Assembly (NCBI GenBank): GCA_028284495.1
Contig: JANQRP010000042.1
Location: 1-64,000 of the forward strand
From: Longimicrobiales bacterium
Lineage (GTDB): Bacteria > Gemmatimonadota > Gemmatimonadetes > Longimicrobiales > Gaopeijiaceae
Direction: 5' to 3'
Length of the DNA: 64,000 nucleotides
Positions 33,429 through 42,489 of this stretch are shown in pieces; position 1 is the stretch's first letter; each line of letters starts with the position of its first letter. Position numbers and translations under genes: made by a program. The notes beneath the pieces were generated by a model. That model made no database searches, had not been told where the DNA came from, and saw nothing but the letters and a program-made list of their open reading frames with translations.

Positions 33429-36400
33429 GTGCATCGGTTGAGCGCATGGTTCGTGAGGAACCCCGTCGCGGCGAACCTCCTGATGATCCTGATTCTGGCC
33501 GCCGGTGCACTCTCGATGCGTGGGATGAGGGTCGAGAGCTTCCCTCGGATTCCTCCGCGGTTCGTCGCGATCGACGTCGTGTACCCGGGTGCGACCGCGG
33601 CGGAGGTGGACGAGGGCGTCACCCGGAAGATCGAGCAGGCGATCGAGGGGCTTGCGGGGGTCCGGCGTACCTTCGCCGAGTCGTCGGAGGGGTTTGCCTC
33701 GGTGCGCATCGAAAAGACGTCCGGCTACGAGCTGCAACGGCTCCTCGAGGACGCTCGGGGGCGAGTCGATGCGATCGCCGGTTGGCCGCAGGGTGCCGAG
33801 CGCCCCATCTACACCCGCGACGAGTTCTCCGTCTTCGGGCTCATCGTCCAGATCTCCGGCGATGTGGAATCGGTCACGTTGCAGCGTGCCGCGCGTCTCG
33901 TTGAGGAAGCGCTGCTCGATCGTCCGGAGATCTCCGAAATCGAACTCTTCGGGAAACGGCGCTACGAGGTCAGCGTCGAGATCGACGCGGCGCGCCTGCA
34001 GGCACTCGGGCTCAGCGCGCGAGACGTCCAGACGGCGATCGAGAGCGGTTCGCTCACGTACCGCGCCGGTTTGGTCGAGAGTGATGGACAGCGCGTGCTG
34101 CTGCGGGCCGCCAGCCAAGCACGGCACGGTGAGGACTTCGCCGCACTCCCGGTCGTCACCCGCCCGGACGGGACCCTCGTCCGACTTCGAGAGGTCGCCG
34201 AGGTCCGTGACGGCTTCGAAGAAGAGCTCGTAGAGGCCCGATTCAACGGAGAGAACTCCGTCGGAATCATCGTCAACACTGACGCACGAGGGCATCTCCT
34301 CCAGGTCCGTGCAGCGGTCGACTCCGTGTTGGCTGAGGTCACACCGCAGCTCCCCGGCAGCGTCGAACTCACCGTCTGGGCAGACACCAGCGAGTACATC
34401 CGCGATCGCCTGAAGCTGATCAGGACGAATGCCGTCCAGGGGCTTGCGATCATCCTGATCCTGCTGAGTCTCTTCCTCAACGTTCGTCTCGCGGTCTGGG
34501 TCGCGATCGGGATCCCGATCTCGATCGCCGGTACGTTGGCGATCATGGGCGAGAGCATCCTCGGGCACTCGCTGAACGACATCACGACCTTCGGCCTGAT
34601 CATCGTCCTCGGCATCATCGTCGACGATGCGATCGTGGTGGGAGAGAGCATCGAGGAGGTTCGGAAGCGTGTCGGAGACCCGGTCGAAGGTGCGATCGAG
34701 GGCGTCCACCGTGTCTCCACACCCACGATCTTCGGCGCGCTCACGACGGTCGCCGCCTTCTTCCCGCTTCTTTTGATCGACAACGACATCGCTCGTGTCT
34801 TTGCCGGATTCTCCGTCGTGGTGATCGCGGCAGTATCCGTGTCGTTGATCGAGAGCAAGTTCATTCTTCCGGCCCACCTCGCGTCGGTCGCGAAACGACC
34901 CACGAATCGTCCGAACGTCCTGGTTCGCTCGTGGTCCGCCGTCCGGAGGGGTGTGGATGTGGGACTGACGTGGATGATCGAACGCGTCTACGTCCCCGTG
35001 CTCCGGTGGGCGCTCGCCCACCGGGGGCGCGTCGTTGTGGGACTGGTAGGGCTCCTCGTCGCCGCTGGTACCCTGGTCGCGACGCGCCGCGTACCCGTGG
35101 TCTTCTTCCCGGATGTCCCGGGGAACACGATCACGGTGAGCGTACGGATGGATCCGAGTGCCCCCGAGGCACTGACGCTCCTGAACGGGAGGAGGCTCGA
35201 GCGGGCGGCGGACGCGATGAACGCTGACCTGGCTGACCATCACGCCCTCGACGCCGTGCCGCTCGACAAGCTCATGGTCGTCGTCTCTGGGCGGGAGGCA
35301 CTCGAGGCGTATGGCGAGGTGACGGTCGAGGCGATGAACGCGCTGGGGCCGGTTCGGGTCATGAGCGCGTGGCGGGACGCCCTCGGGTCCCTCGAGGGCG
35401 CCACCGATGTGAGCTTCTCTGGATCGTTCGAAACCGGTGGCGGCTTCGCGCTGGAGGTCATCGGAGAGGACGACACTCTTCTCGCGGAGGCCACGCGGAT
35501 GCTCATGACGAGCCTCGCCCGCGTCGACGGGGTGGAAGACGTGCGTTCGGACCTGATCGGTGGCCAACCGGAGATCGGAATCGAACTCAACGCGGCGGGG
35601 CGGCATCTCGGGCTCACTGCGGCGGATCTCGCCGCTCAGATCGGAGATGGGTTCGGCGGGGCCGAGGTCCAGAGGGTGCAGCGGGGCGATGACGAAGTGA
35701 TCGTATACCTCCGCCGCGCCGAGGAACGGCGCAGATCGCTCCACGAGGTCATGAGCGGCAGGATCATGACGCCAGACGGGCGTTGGGTCACGCTCGAAAG
35801 CGTCGCTGACCAGACGCCCGCGTATGGTCCGGGCACGATCGCTCGTCGGGGCGGAAAGCGATCCGCGACGATCCGCGCGTCCTTGGACAAGTCCGTCGTG
35901 AGCGCGCCGGGAGCGCTGGCCGCGATCGAGGGGCAGATCGACCTCGTCCCCACGCGATGGCCGGGTATCGAGGTGCGACCTGCCGGTGAACTCGTCGAGG
36001 AGGGTGAGATCCAGCGTGGCATGGGACGCGCGCTCGTCTTCATCGCGCTCCTGATCTATGCGCTTCTGGCTGTGCCGTTGCGTTCGTACGTGCAGCCGAT
36101 GGTGATCATGTCCGTGCTCCCCTTCGGCTTCGCCGGCGCCGTGTTCGGCCATCTCCTCCTCGACCTTCCCGTGAGCATCCTCTCCTTTTTCGGCGCAATG
36201 GCCGCCACTGGTGTCGTGGTGAACGACAGCCTTGTCCTCGCGACACGATGCAACCACTTCCGGTCCGAGGGGCGCCCTCTCGACGACGCCCTGATCGAGG
36301 GTGGACGCAGTCGGTTCCGAGCGATCCTCCTCACGACCGTAACGACGGTGTGTGGACTTCTCCCGCTTGTCCTCGAGACGTCCGAGCAGGCCCAGTACCT

Positions 36401-36569
36401 GATTCCGGCCGCCGTGTCCCTCGCCGCAGCGGAGATCCTCGCGACGCCTGTCGCGCTCGTCCTCGTACCGGTCGCTCTCGCGTTGCTCGACGACCTCCGA
36501 GGGTTGGTCGTAGCACGGATCCCGTCCCCGGTACGCCCATCTCGCGAAGCACTCCCGGCAGAGAGATGA
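33429..36569 (+). CDS. RND efflux pump (AcrB/HAE1-type permease)
   Basis: Protein of 1046 aa, GTG start. Full RND layout: TM1 (ANLLMILILAAGALSM), large porter loop, TM2-TM6 with LGIIVDDAIVVGESIEEV carrying the DD proton-relay pair, second loop, and a final TM bundle (PLRSYVQPMVIMSVLPFGFAG, FGAMAATGVVVNDSLVLATRC). Length is normal. It uses the proton gradient to expel drugs or toxic compounds from the periplasm through the partner channel. Completes the tripartite system. Confidence 0.95.
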   Translation: MHRLSAWFVRNPVAANLLMILILAAGALSMRGMRVESFPRIPPRFVAIDVVYPGATAAEVDEGVTRKIEQAIEGLAGVRRTFAESSEGFASVRIEKTSGYELQRLLEDARGRVDAIAGWPQGAERPIYTRDEFSVFGLIVQISGDVESVTLQRAARLVEEALLDRPEISEIELFGKRRYEVSVEIDAARLQALGLSARDVQTAIESGSLTYRAGLVESDGQRVLLRAASQARHGEDFAALPVVTRPDGTLVRLREVAEVRDGFEEELVEARFNGENSVGIIVNTDARGHLLQVRAAVDSVLAEVTPQLPGSVELTVWADTSEYIRDRLKLIRTNAVQGLAIILILLSLFLNVRLAVWVAIGIPISIAGTLAIMGESILGHSLNDITTFGLIIVLGIIVDDAIVVGESIEEVRKRVGDPVEGAIEGVHRVSTPTIFGALTTVAAFFPLLLIDNDIARVFAGFSVVVIAAVSVSLIESKFILPAHLASVAKRPTNRPNVLVRSWSAVRRGVDVGLTWMIERVYVPVLRWALAHRGRVVVGLVGLLVAAGTLVATRRVPVVFFPDVPGNTITVSVRMDPSAPEALTLLNGRRLERAADAMNADLADHHALDAVPLDKLMVVVSGREALEAYGEVTVEAMNALGPVRVMSAWRDALGSLEGATDVSFSGSFETGGGFALEVIGEDDTLLAEATRMLMTSLARVDGVEDVRSDLIGGQPEIGIELNAAGRHLGLTAADLAAQIGDGFGGAEVQRVQRGDDEVIVYLRRAEERRRSLHEVMSGRIMTPDGRWVTLESVADQTPAYGPGTIARRGGKRSATIRASLDKSVVSAPGALAAIEGQIDLVPTRWPGIEVRPAGELVEEGEIQRGMGRALVFIALLIYALLAVPLRSYVQPMVIMSVLPFGFAGAVFGHLLLDLPVSILSFFGAMAATGVVVNDSLVLATRCNHFRSEGRPLDDALIEGGRSRFRAILLTTVTTVCGLLPLVLETSEQAQYLIPAAVSLAAAEILATPVALVLVPVALALLDDLRGLVVARIPSPVRPSREALPAER

Positions 36570-36765
36570 CGAGGTACGGGCCGTCTATCCACCATTCTTG
36601 TGGAAGGCCTTTCCGACCCCGCGGTACCGGCGGAGTGAGTCCCTGGAGCCTGCGACGCGTGTGTTTTCACCGCTTGGACACAGGCACGAAAGGGCGAACG
36701 GACCAGCCGAGAGGCCATGGCCTCACCTGGCGCACGCTGACCGCCGCACTATCGGAGATCGACCC

Positions 36766-37614
36766 ATGACCGCCTCTCAAATCAACGCCCTTGCCGCCTC
36801 GATAGATGACGCCTTCTTCTTGATCGGTGCCGCCATCATGCTGATCGAGATCGCCGAGGCGCTCATCAAGGGCGAGTTCCGTCGCAAGACGTTTCTCGAG
36901 ATGCTGGTCAGCGCCTCCACGCAGATCCCGTTTCTAGTCGTTCAGGTCTTCGTGCTGACCGGTGCATACGGGCTCTACTGGGTGCTTGCGGAAACCCTGA
37001 TCCCGTGGTCGATCCCGAACACCTGGCTCGCCGCGATCATGGCTCTGTTTCTGGCCGATCTGACCTACTACTGGGAGCACCGGATCGCGCATGAGGTGCG
37101 CGTCCTCTGGACCCAGCACGCCGTACACCATTCCTCCCGCGACATGAACATCGTCACCGGCGTGCGCTTCGGCCCACTTGAAGGGGGCTGGGCACTGGTC
37201 ACCCATCTGCCGATGGTCCTGATCGGGTTTTCGGCGGAACTGGTGCTGGGCGCTTCGCTTGCCGTTCTGGCCTATCAGACGTGGCTGCATACCGAACTGA
37301 TCGGCAAGCTGGGCCCGCTGGAGAGGATCCTCAACACGCCGTCGCATCATCGCGTGCATCACGGCTGCGATGACAAGTATCTGGACAGGAACTACGGCGG
37401 CATCCTGATCGTGTGGGATCGGCTCTTCGGCACCTACCAGGTCGAGGAAGAAACTCCCCGCTACGGGCTGGCGCGCGACTTCGACAGCCGGAACCCGGTT
37501 GCAGTCTGGTTCTCCGAGCTACCCGCGTTCTGGCGCGACCTGAAGGCGGCGCGATCGTGGAGTGACCTGCGCAGGGTTCTCTTCGGGCGGCCGGGTCGGA
37601 CCCCGCAGTCCTGA
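36766..37614 (+). CDS. fatty acid hydroxylase/sterol desaturase family protein
   Basis: Protein of 282 aa; start at 36766 (MTASQINALAASIDDAFFLI). Four to five membrane helices and the full histidine-cluster set of the superfamily: HRIAHE, HAVHHSS and HHRVHHG, followed by LDRNYGGILIVWDRLFGTY. These bind a di-iron centre that hydroxylates or desaturates a lipid or sterol-like substrate. The coding style (CTG, ATC and GAA/GAG mix) looks slightly different from the neighbours and could mark acquisition. Directly upstream of attC B5. Confidence 0.85.
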   Translation: MTASQINALAASIDDAFFLIGAAIMLIEIAEALIKGEFRRKTFLEMLVSASTQIPFLVVQVFVLTGAYGLYWVLAETLIPWSIPNTWLAAIMALFLADLTYYWEHRIAHEVRVLWTQHAVHHSSRDMNIVTGVRFGPLEGGWALVTHLPMVLIGFSAELVLGASLAVLAYQTWLHTELIGKLGPLERILNTPSHHRVHHGCDDKYLDRNYGGILIVWDRLFGTYQVEEETPRYGLARDFDSRNPVAVWFSELPAFWRDLKAARSWSDLRRVLFGRPGRTPQS

Positions 37615-37698
37615 CGGATTGTCCCTCCGGTCTCCATGGCCATGAAGGCGTATAGGGCTCGGCCGCGGTACACGCAGCGGGGCGGTCGGCCACGTCCC

Positions 37699-37858
37699 GT
37701 GACTGACAGGTTGCCGCCTCCGGTCGCGTTCGCTCACTTCGGTGGATCACGACCCCGAGCATCATTGGGGTTCCGGGGCGGCAGTCGGCGCGTGAGCTGA
37801 CCAGGGCGGGCCGGCGTCCCGGCTCTTGGGGGCCACGTCGGCAACCCCAACACGTTTT
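37699..37858 (+). repeat. attC-like site B5
   Basis: Left end GAC-TGACAGG-TTGCCG (AAC changed to GAC, 37701-37703), type-B interior (CTCACTTCGGTGGATCACGA), right arm CGGCAACCCCAACACGTTTT (GTT 37854-37856). The upstream flank GGTCGGCCACGTCC is shared with B1. It lies 13 kb beyond the previous site. Confidence 0.65.
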
Positions 37859-37925
37859 GGGACATGGCCTGGGGGCCGGGCATGTGGGTCCGGCGTGATC
37901 GGGCAGAATCGCAGGAGGGAGCATT

Positions 37926-39152
37926 GTGGCGCCATGGAGCAGCAAGGTCGAGGACACGACGCGGTATCGCTCCGTCTGCCTGTGGGAATCTCTCGTGCAG
38001 CCGCGCACGATCTCTTCGTGGTTCGCGCCGCCGGCCCTGCTCGCGGTGGCCGCCTGTTCAGCGGCGGACTCCGAGGTCGGCGGTACCGGCGACGTCCCTG
38101 TTTGGGATGCAGAACTTGTCCATGAGATCGGCTCGATCGACGATCCCGGGGAGACCCTGACCCGCGTCGGGGAAGTCGTGCTCACCGATGATGACCTGCT
38201 ACTGATCGGACAGCCCTCCGATCAGCAGATCCGGGTGCACGGACCCGACGGAGAGTTCCTCCGCATGATCGGGCGCGGTGGAGAAGGCCCGGGAGAGTTG
38301 GGGAGACTGGGTGATTTCGCAGTCTCAGGTGACACCGTGACCGTAGTGGATGGCGGAAACTCCCGAGTCACGGAGTTCGCGCTCGACGGCTCATTCCGAG
38401 GCGACGAGCGCTACGAGCGGGTGAACGTCCGGGGCGAAGGATGGCTCCTGGTGTACTCCCCGTCGGCCGCTGGCCTTCCCGACGGGTCTTCCGTGTCGCT
38501 GCCCGTGGTTGTCGTCGCGGCTGCGTTGGGCGGGGGCGGGCCGACCGTCGAGCCAGAAACGGTAGTGAGACGGATGGGACCCGACGGTGACCTCGCAGAC
38601 ACGGTGCTCGCGGTGGACAGGTCTCAGTACGTAGAGACGCGCGAGGGACAGCGATCACTGGTGCTGATGACCCCGATTGTGGCCGAGGCCCGACGGGGTG
38701 ACGGAGCGATCCTGGCGCTACGGGCGCCCACAGGAAATCCGGCCCCCGGCACCTTTAGGCTGATCCGGGTGGACGCTGCCGGTGACACGGTGTTCGACCG
38801 AGCATTCACCTTCGAGCCCGTGCCGGTCCCGTCGGACACGCTGGCGCGGTATCTCTCGGAGGTCTCGGAGGCGCGGAGGGCGGCGGTCCGCGAAACGACA
38901 TGGGCCCCCGAGTTCAGGCCGCCCGTCGACGACGTAGTCCAGGGTACCGACGGCACCATCTGGCTGAAGCGGGAGACTTTCGCGGACTCGGTTGAGTGGT
39001 GGGCGATCGATCAGCGGACAGGTGATCACTTCGGAACGCTCGCGCTTCCGCCCGGCACTCGTCTCGTCGAGAGCCGCGCCGATCAGGTTATCGCGGTACG
39101 AACTGATGAGTTTGGTGTCGAGTATGTACAGCGGTTGCACCTGAACCGCTAG
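37926..39152 (+). CDS. six-bladed beta-propeller exported protein
   Basis: Protein of 408 aa with a GTG start at 37926; the N-terminal about 45 residues are long for a leader and end in LLAVAACSAADS, a lipobox-like AAC. Blade signature IGRGGEGPGELGRLGDFAV matches the other propellers, as do NSRVTEFALDGSFRGDE and GTDGTIWLKRETF. It is closest in layout to the minus-strand copy at 19.9-21.1 kb (both have a PxTLARYLSEVSEARRA-like helix before the last blades). Follows attC B5 by 70 bp. Confidence 0.75.
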   Translation: MAPWSSKVEDTTRYRSVCLWESLVQPRTISSWFAPPALLAVAACSAADSEVGGTGDVPVWDAELVHEIGSIDDPGETLTRVGEVVLTDDDLLLIGQPSDQQIRVHGPDGEFLRMIGRGGEGPGELGRLGDFAVSGDTVTVVDGGNSRVTEFALDGSFRGDERYERVNVRGEGWLLVYSPSAAGLPDGSSVSLPVVVVAAALGGGGPTVEPETVVRRMGPDGDLADTVLAVDRSQYVETREGQRSLVLMTPIVAEARRGDGAILALRAPTGNPAPGTFRLIRVDAAGDTVFDRAFTFEPVPVPSDTLARYLSEVSEARRAAVRETTWAPEFRPPVDDVVQGTDGTIWLKRETFADSVEWWAIDQRTGDHFGTLALPPGTRLVESRADQVIAVRTDEFGVEYVQRLHLNR

Positions 39153-39200
39153 ACGCCTTGGATCGCACCAGCCGGGCGGTCCGTCGAATAGCGCACGTCA

Positions 39201-39223
39201 GATCGGCAACACGATCATGTCAT
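39201..39223 (+). repeat. relic of an attC right end
   Basis: CGGCAACACGATCATGTCAT is two base changes from the normal right end CGGCAACACGATCACGTTAT. No left half is visible, and the propeller gene ends only 50 bp upstream. Confidence 0.55.
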
Positions 39224-39264
39224 AGGGACACGCTGATCGGACCCCCGCACCCTTTCGAGCACGC

Positions 39265-39573
39265 ATGCCGGGTCACCTCGAGATACTCGTCGGGCTCGAC
39301 GTGAGCGACGACGAGGCGTACGCGGACTACAGGGCCGGGATGGGCCCGATTCTCCGATCGTTCGGCGGCGGATTCGGCTACGACTTCAAGATCGCCCAGG
39401 TCCTGAAGTCGGAGTCGGAGATCGAGATCAACCGCCTGTTCACGATCCGATTCCCGGACCGCAGCGCGATGGACGCGTTCTTCTCGGACCCCGACTACCT
39501 CGAGCGGTTCTTCGAGCCCAGCGTGAACGGGACCGTGATCATCGCGCGGTATCGGGTGGAGTCGGGCACCTAG
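39265..39573 (+). CDS. DUF1330-like small protein
   Basis: Protein of 102 aa beginning MPGHLEILVGLDVSDDEAY. The ferredoxin-like pattern is that of DUF1330 and related dimeric alpha/beta barrel domains: DYRAGMGPILRSFGGGFGYDF, LFTIRFPDRSAMDAFFSDPDYL, VIIARYRV. Such proteins are small cytosolic dimers of unknown or monooxygenase-like roles. Lies 42 bp after an attC relic. No operon partner is clear. Confidence 0.65.
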   Translation: MPGHLEILVGLDVSDDEAYADYRAGMGPILRSFGGGFGYDFKIAQVLKSESEIEINRLFTIRFPDRSAMDAFFSDPDYLERFFEPSVNGTVIIARYRVESGT

Positions 39574-39706
39574 ACCCACGGTCTTCGTGCGCCGGCTAGC
39601 GTGCACACCGACGGTGGCAGCATACTCGCTCGGGCCTCGCGCGCCGTCTCCGCCTTCTCGCGCGGCGCTGGTCCGCTTCGATCGTTCGTCACCCAACCAC
39701 GTCGTC

Positions 39707-40744
39707 ATGCGCCGCGTTCTCGCCCTTGGCGTACTCGGGATACTGAGCTGTGCCCCGGGCACCAATTCGAATCCCGTGACGCAGCTCCGGCGCGCGCTGA
39801 TGGGATCCGAACGCATCGAGATCGGCTCGACCGTGCTGCGCCTTCAGATGCCGCGGGCCGAGATGGCCGACTCGTTGGCGCACTACCAGCTCGTATCCGA
39901 CTCGGTTGCAGGCCGGGAGCAGATCACCGTACGGACCGCACGGGGAGAGCTCCTCGGCGAGGTGGCGGTGCTGGACGGCGAAGTCCAGGCGATCCGGAAG
40001 GTCTATCACGAGTCGAAGTCGGCCGGCCAGGCCGCCTTCACCGACCTGCTCCTGAGAGTCCTGGAGAGTAGCCGGCAGAACGCGCTGGCATCGAGCTGCT
40101 ACGTGAGCTGGGCCCAGTGGAACCAGGACGTCGAAGGGGTGCGGCAGATGATGGCCTCGTGCGGGGGACGCCTCGTGGCGATCTCGCACCTCGACGACCC
40201 CGAGTTCGGGGTGCAGGTGACGGTGCAGGAGGTGATCGAGCGACCGCGAGCCACCCTCAGGGACCCCATCCCGGACATGCCCCAGATCCAGATCGACTCG
40301 GTGTCGGTCGCCATCAACGAGGGGGAGCGCATCGTGCTGGCCCGCCTCGGGGACTTCGTGCTGGAGCCGACGCCCGTGGACTCCGCGGGGCTCACGACGT
40401 GGATCATCCGAGAGTCGGATACCTCGCCCGTGGGAGCCGTGGGGTTCCTCGATCGTCGCGTGGAAACGGTCTCGCGGTTCTGGCAGGTCCGGGACCAGCC
40501 GCAGGCCGGTGAAGTGCTGGTGCAGCTCATGGACCTCTTCGAACGGATCCGCGGCCCCATCTCGACGGGATGTCCGGGCGACGTGGGACGCGAGTCGTCC
40601 GAGCGCCGATCTCGGACGATCCTGCTCCTCATCTGCTCCTCGAGGGTGTACGAACTCGCCCTGGAAGAACGAGTGACCGCCGACCGGACGCTCGAGCGAT
40701 CCGTGACGGTCAGCGAACAGCTCGTGTGGGTGCCGGGACGCTAG
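39707..40744 (+). CDS. lipoprotein of unknown function
   Basis: Protein of 345 aa; start at 39707 selected for the leader MRRVLALGVLGILSCAPG (lipobox LSC). The mature part has two similar halves that each pair a strand set with a negatively charged helix: IGSTVLRLQMPRAEMADSLAHYQLVSDSVAG and VSVAINEGERIVLARLGDFVLEP. Cysteines SSCYVSW, ASCGG, STGCPG and LICSS could form disulphides. Not a family that I recognise. It precedes a truncated attC at 40.8 kb. Confidence 0.6.
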   Translation: MRRVLALGVLGILSCAPGTNSNPVTQLRRALMGSERIEIGSTVLRLQMPRAEMADSLAHYQLVSDSVAGREQITVRTARGELLGEVAVLDGEVQAIRKVYHESKSAGQAAFTDLLLRVLESSRQNALASSCYVSWAQWNQDVEGVRQMMASCGGRLVAISHLDDPEFGVQVTVQEVIERPRATLRDPIPDMPQIQIDSVSVAINEGERIVLARLGDFVLEPTPVDSAGLTTWIIRESDTSPVGAVGFLDRRVETVSRFWQVRDQPQAGEVLVQLMDLFERIRGPISTGCPGDVGRESSERRSRTILLLICSSRVYELALEERVTADRTLERSVTVSEQLVWVPGR

Positions 40745-40797
40745 GTGTAGGAGCCAAGGAGGTTGTTCACGCGAGGGCCTCCAGCGGAGATGCCCCG

Positions 40798-40852
40798 ATG
40801 ACTGGATGTTGCCGGCTCCGCGCCCGCGGCGGTTCGGGAATACGACCACGCC
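40798..40852 (+). repeat. attC-like site A10, shortened and decayed
   Basis: GAC-TGGATG-TTGCCGGCTCCG, then GCGCC-CGC-GGCGG, jumps directly to GGTTCGGGAATACGACCACG, a degenerate right arm. Only about 50 bp remain, as if the centre was deleted between short repeats. Confidence 0.55.
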
Positions 40853-41005
40853 GCGGAAGGTTGCCGTCTCCGGATACGGAGCGGTTGGGATTCACACCGT
40901 CGGTCGCGTCGTGGCGTCCGCCGAGCGCGGATTCGAAGCGAGAACGGAGGTCGGGCACGGACCGGCCCCCACCCCGCTCGGGCTCGAGCGGGAAGGATCC
41001 GAGAG

Positions 41006-41260
41006 ATGCCGTCGCTCCGCACCGACGACGGAGGCGAGATCTGGACCGACATCACGTCCCGAATCGACGGGGTCGTGCCCGGCGGTATCTGCGGCATGTG
41101 GGTGGTCGACGAGAACGTGATCTGCGCCGTCGGTGCATACTGGGGTGAGCCCAGGTTCGTGAAGAGCCTCGACGGAGGGCGCACCTGAGAGTCCCGGGAC
41201 ATGAGCGAGCACGTCCGGACGCTCGTCGACGACATGGACGGGTCGGTGAATCGCGTCTAG
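41006..41260 (+). pseudogene. YCF48/BNR-repeat protein fragment
   Basis: The frame reads RTDDGGEIWTDITSRIDGVV, then VKSLDGGRT-stop-ESRDMSEHVRTLVDD to a second stop at 41258-41260. The TGA at 41186-41188 stands where the BNR motif needs tryptophan (SxDGGxTW), so a TGG to TGA mutation ended the gene. Only about two repeats survive of a protein that normally has many. Similar to photosystem II assembly factor-like propellers. Confidence 0.65.
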
Positions 41261-42489
41261 CGCGACGACCACCCTGCGCAGCGCATTCGTCCCGGCGGCT
41301 GGGCGTCGCGGGGCGGAAGCGTGACCCCCGGGAGCGGGCCCGCCACGAAGCGTCGGATCTCGACCGTCTCGACGCCGTCCGCGTCGTATGCGACGCCGAG
41401 CACCCAGTCGTCCCCGAACTCGAAGGGGAAGAAGCGGGGCGGCAGCTCGACACGGGCCACCGCGACGCCGTCCTCGTACGCGGTCCACGTCAGCGCGTGG
41501 ACCCACGGACGGTCGGGATCCTCGACCCACACCCGACCGTCGCGCCCGGCCACGAGGTCTCCGAACGCCGGCATGAAGGGCCCGTAGTCGTTGCCGACGG
41601 CGCCTCCGCCACCATCGTAGGCCCACTGGGCTCGCTGGATCCACATCTGCCGATCCGCCTCGCGATTCGCTTCGGTGAGGGGCGCGGACCGCGTGATCGT
41701 CCGGATCGCCCCGACCTGGTCGAGGGTTGCGTCGAACTCGACGATGCCCAGGTCGTCCTGAGCCCCGAAGTAGATGCGATCGGGGTGAACGGCGAAGACC
41801 GGGTGCCGAGACATCCGGACGCCACGGGCCCGACCATCCTCCCGCGCGGACGAGAGGAGATCGAAACCGGGCAGGTCCTCGATCGACGCGGCGACCTCAC
41901 CCTCGGGCGTCAGGAGGACGATCGAGGCGGTGCCCCGGTAGTGGGTGTTCGGCGGTGCAGCCGCATCCGAGTCGGTCGTCCGTGCCACGAAGTACCCGTT
42001 GGCGAGTCGACCGAAGACCTGAGGTGGTGGTCCGAACTCCGGGTCGAGATCGACGCGGGACATGTCTCCATCGGGCGCGACGATCGTGACCCTCGGGTGC
42101 ACGTACTCGACGATCCCGAGCGTGTCGCCGCCCAGCCGGAACATCCGCTTCGGGATGAAGAACTGGTCGGGTCCCTGGCCGTGACTCCCGACCGAACGGA
42201 TGTGCCGGCCCTCGGGGTCGAAGTATCGGAGCTCTCCGGCGATGCAGGTGAGGACCGCGACGGAGCCATCGGACTGGATCGTGGCGTCGGAGACCTGCAC
42301 GAGGCGATCGGGCCCGTTGCCGCTCGCCTGACCGATCCGAAGTTCGGGGACGTCGGCCAGCGTGAACGTCGCGGGCCCGGGCGGCCCGACCGGGAGCGGG
42401 TCCGGACCACCACATGCGCCGAGCACGAGGAGGGCTCCGGCGGCGAGGATCGCCCGGCGCCCCCGCAACGTGGCAGTCACCGCACGCAT
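41257..42489 (-). CDS. six-bladed beta-propeller lipoprotein
   Basis: Protein of 410 aa from ATG at 42489, which overlaps the upstream stop by one base (TGATG). The leader MRAVTATLRGRRAILAAGALLVLGACGG has lipobox LGAC. The blade signature is VGSHGQGPDQFFIPKRMFRL, a variant of the GPGEF motif. The repeats VLTCIAGELRYFDPEGRH and LVAGRDGRVWVEDPDRPWV are clear. Co-transcribed with the choice-of-anchor protein upstream, so it may act with it on the cell surface. Confidence 0.8.
   Translation of the reverse strand: MRAVTATLRGRRAILAAGALLVLGACGGPDPLPVGPPGPATFTLADVPELRIGQASGNGPDRLVQVSDATIQSDGSVAVLTCIAGELRYFDPEGRHIRSVGSHGQGPDQFFIPKRMFRLGGDTLGIVEYVHPRVTIVAPDGDMSRVDLDPEFGPPPQVFGRLANGYFVARTTDSDAAAPPNTHYRGTASIVLLTPEGEVAASIEDLPGFDLLSSAREDGRARGVRMSRHPVFAVHPDRIYFGAQDDLGIVEFDATLDQVGAIRTITRSAPLTEANREADRQMWIQRAQWAYDGGGGAVGNDYGPFMPAFGDLVAGRDGRVWVEDPDRPWVHALTWTAYEDGVAVARVELPPRFFPFEFGDDWVLGVAYDADGVETVEIRRFVAGPLPGVTLPPRDAQPPGRMRCAGWSSR

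Noticed and set aside
33294..36257. Long minus-strand open frame (about 987 codons)
   Set aside because: It is antisense to the RND pump gene, is full of H/D/R/E low-complexity sequence and shows no domain; a GC-codon shadow.
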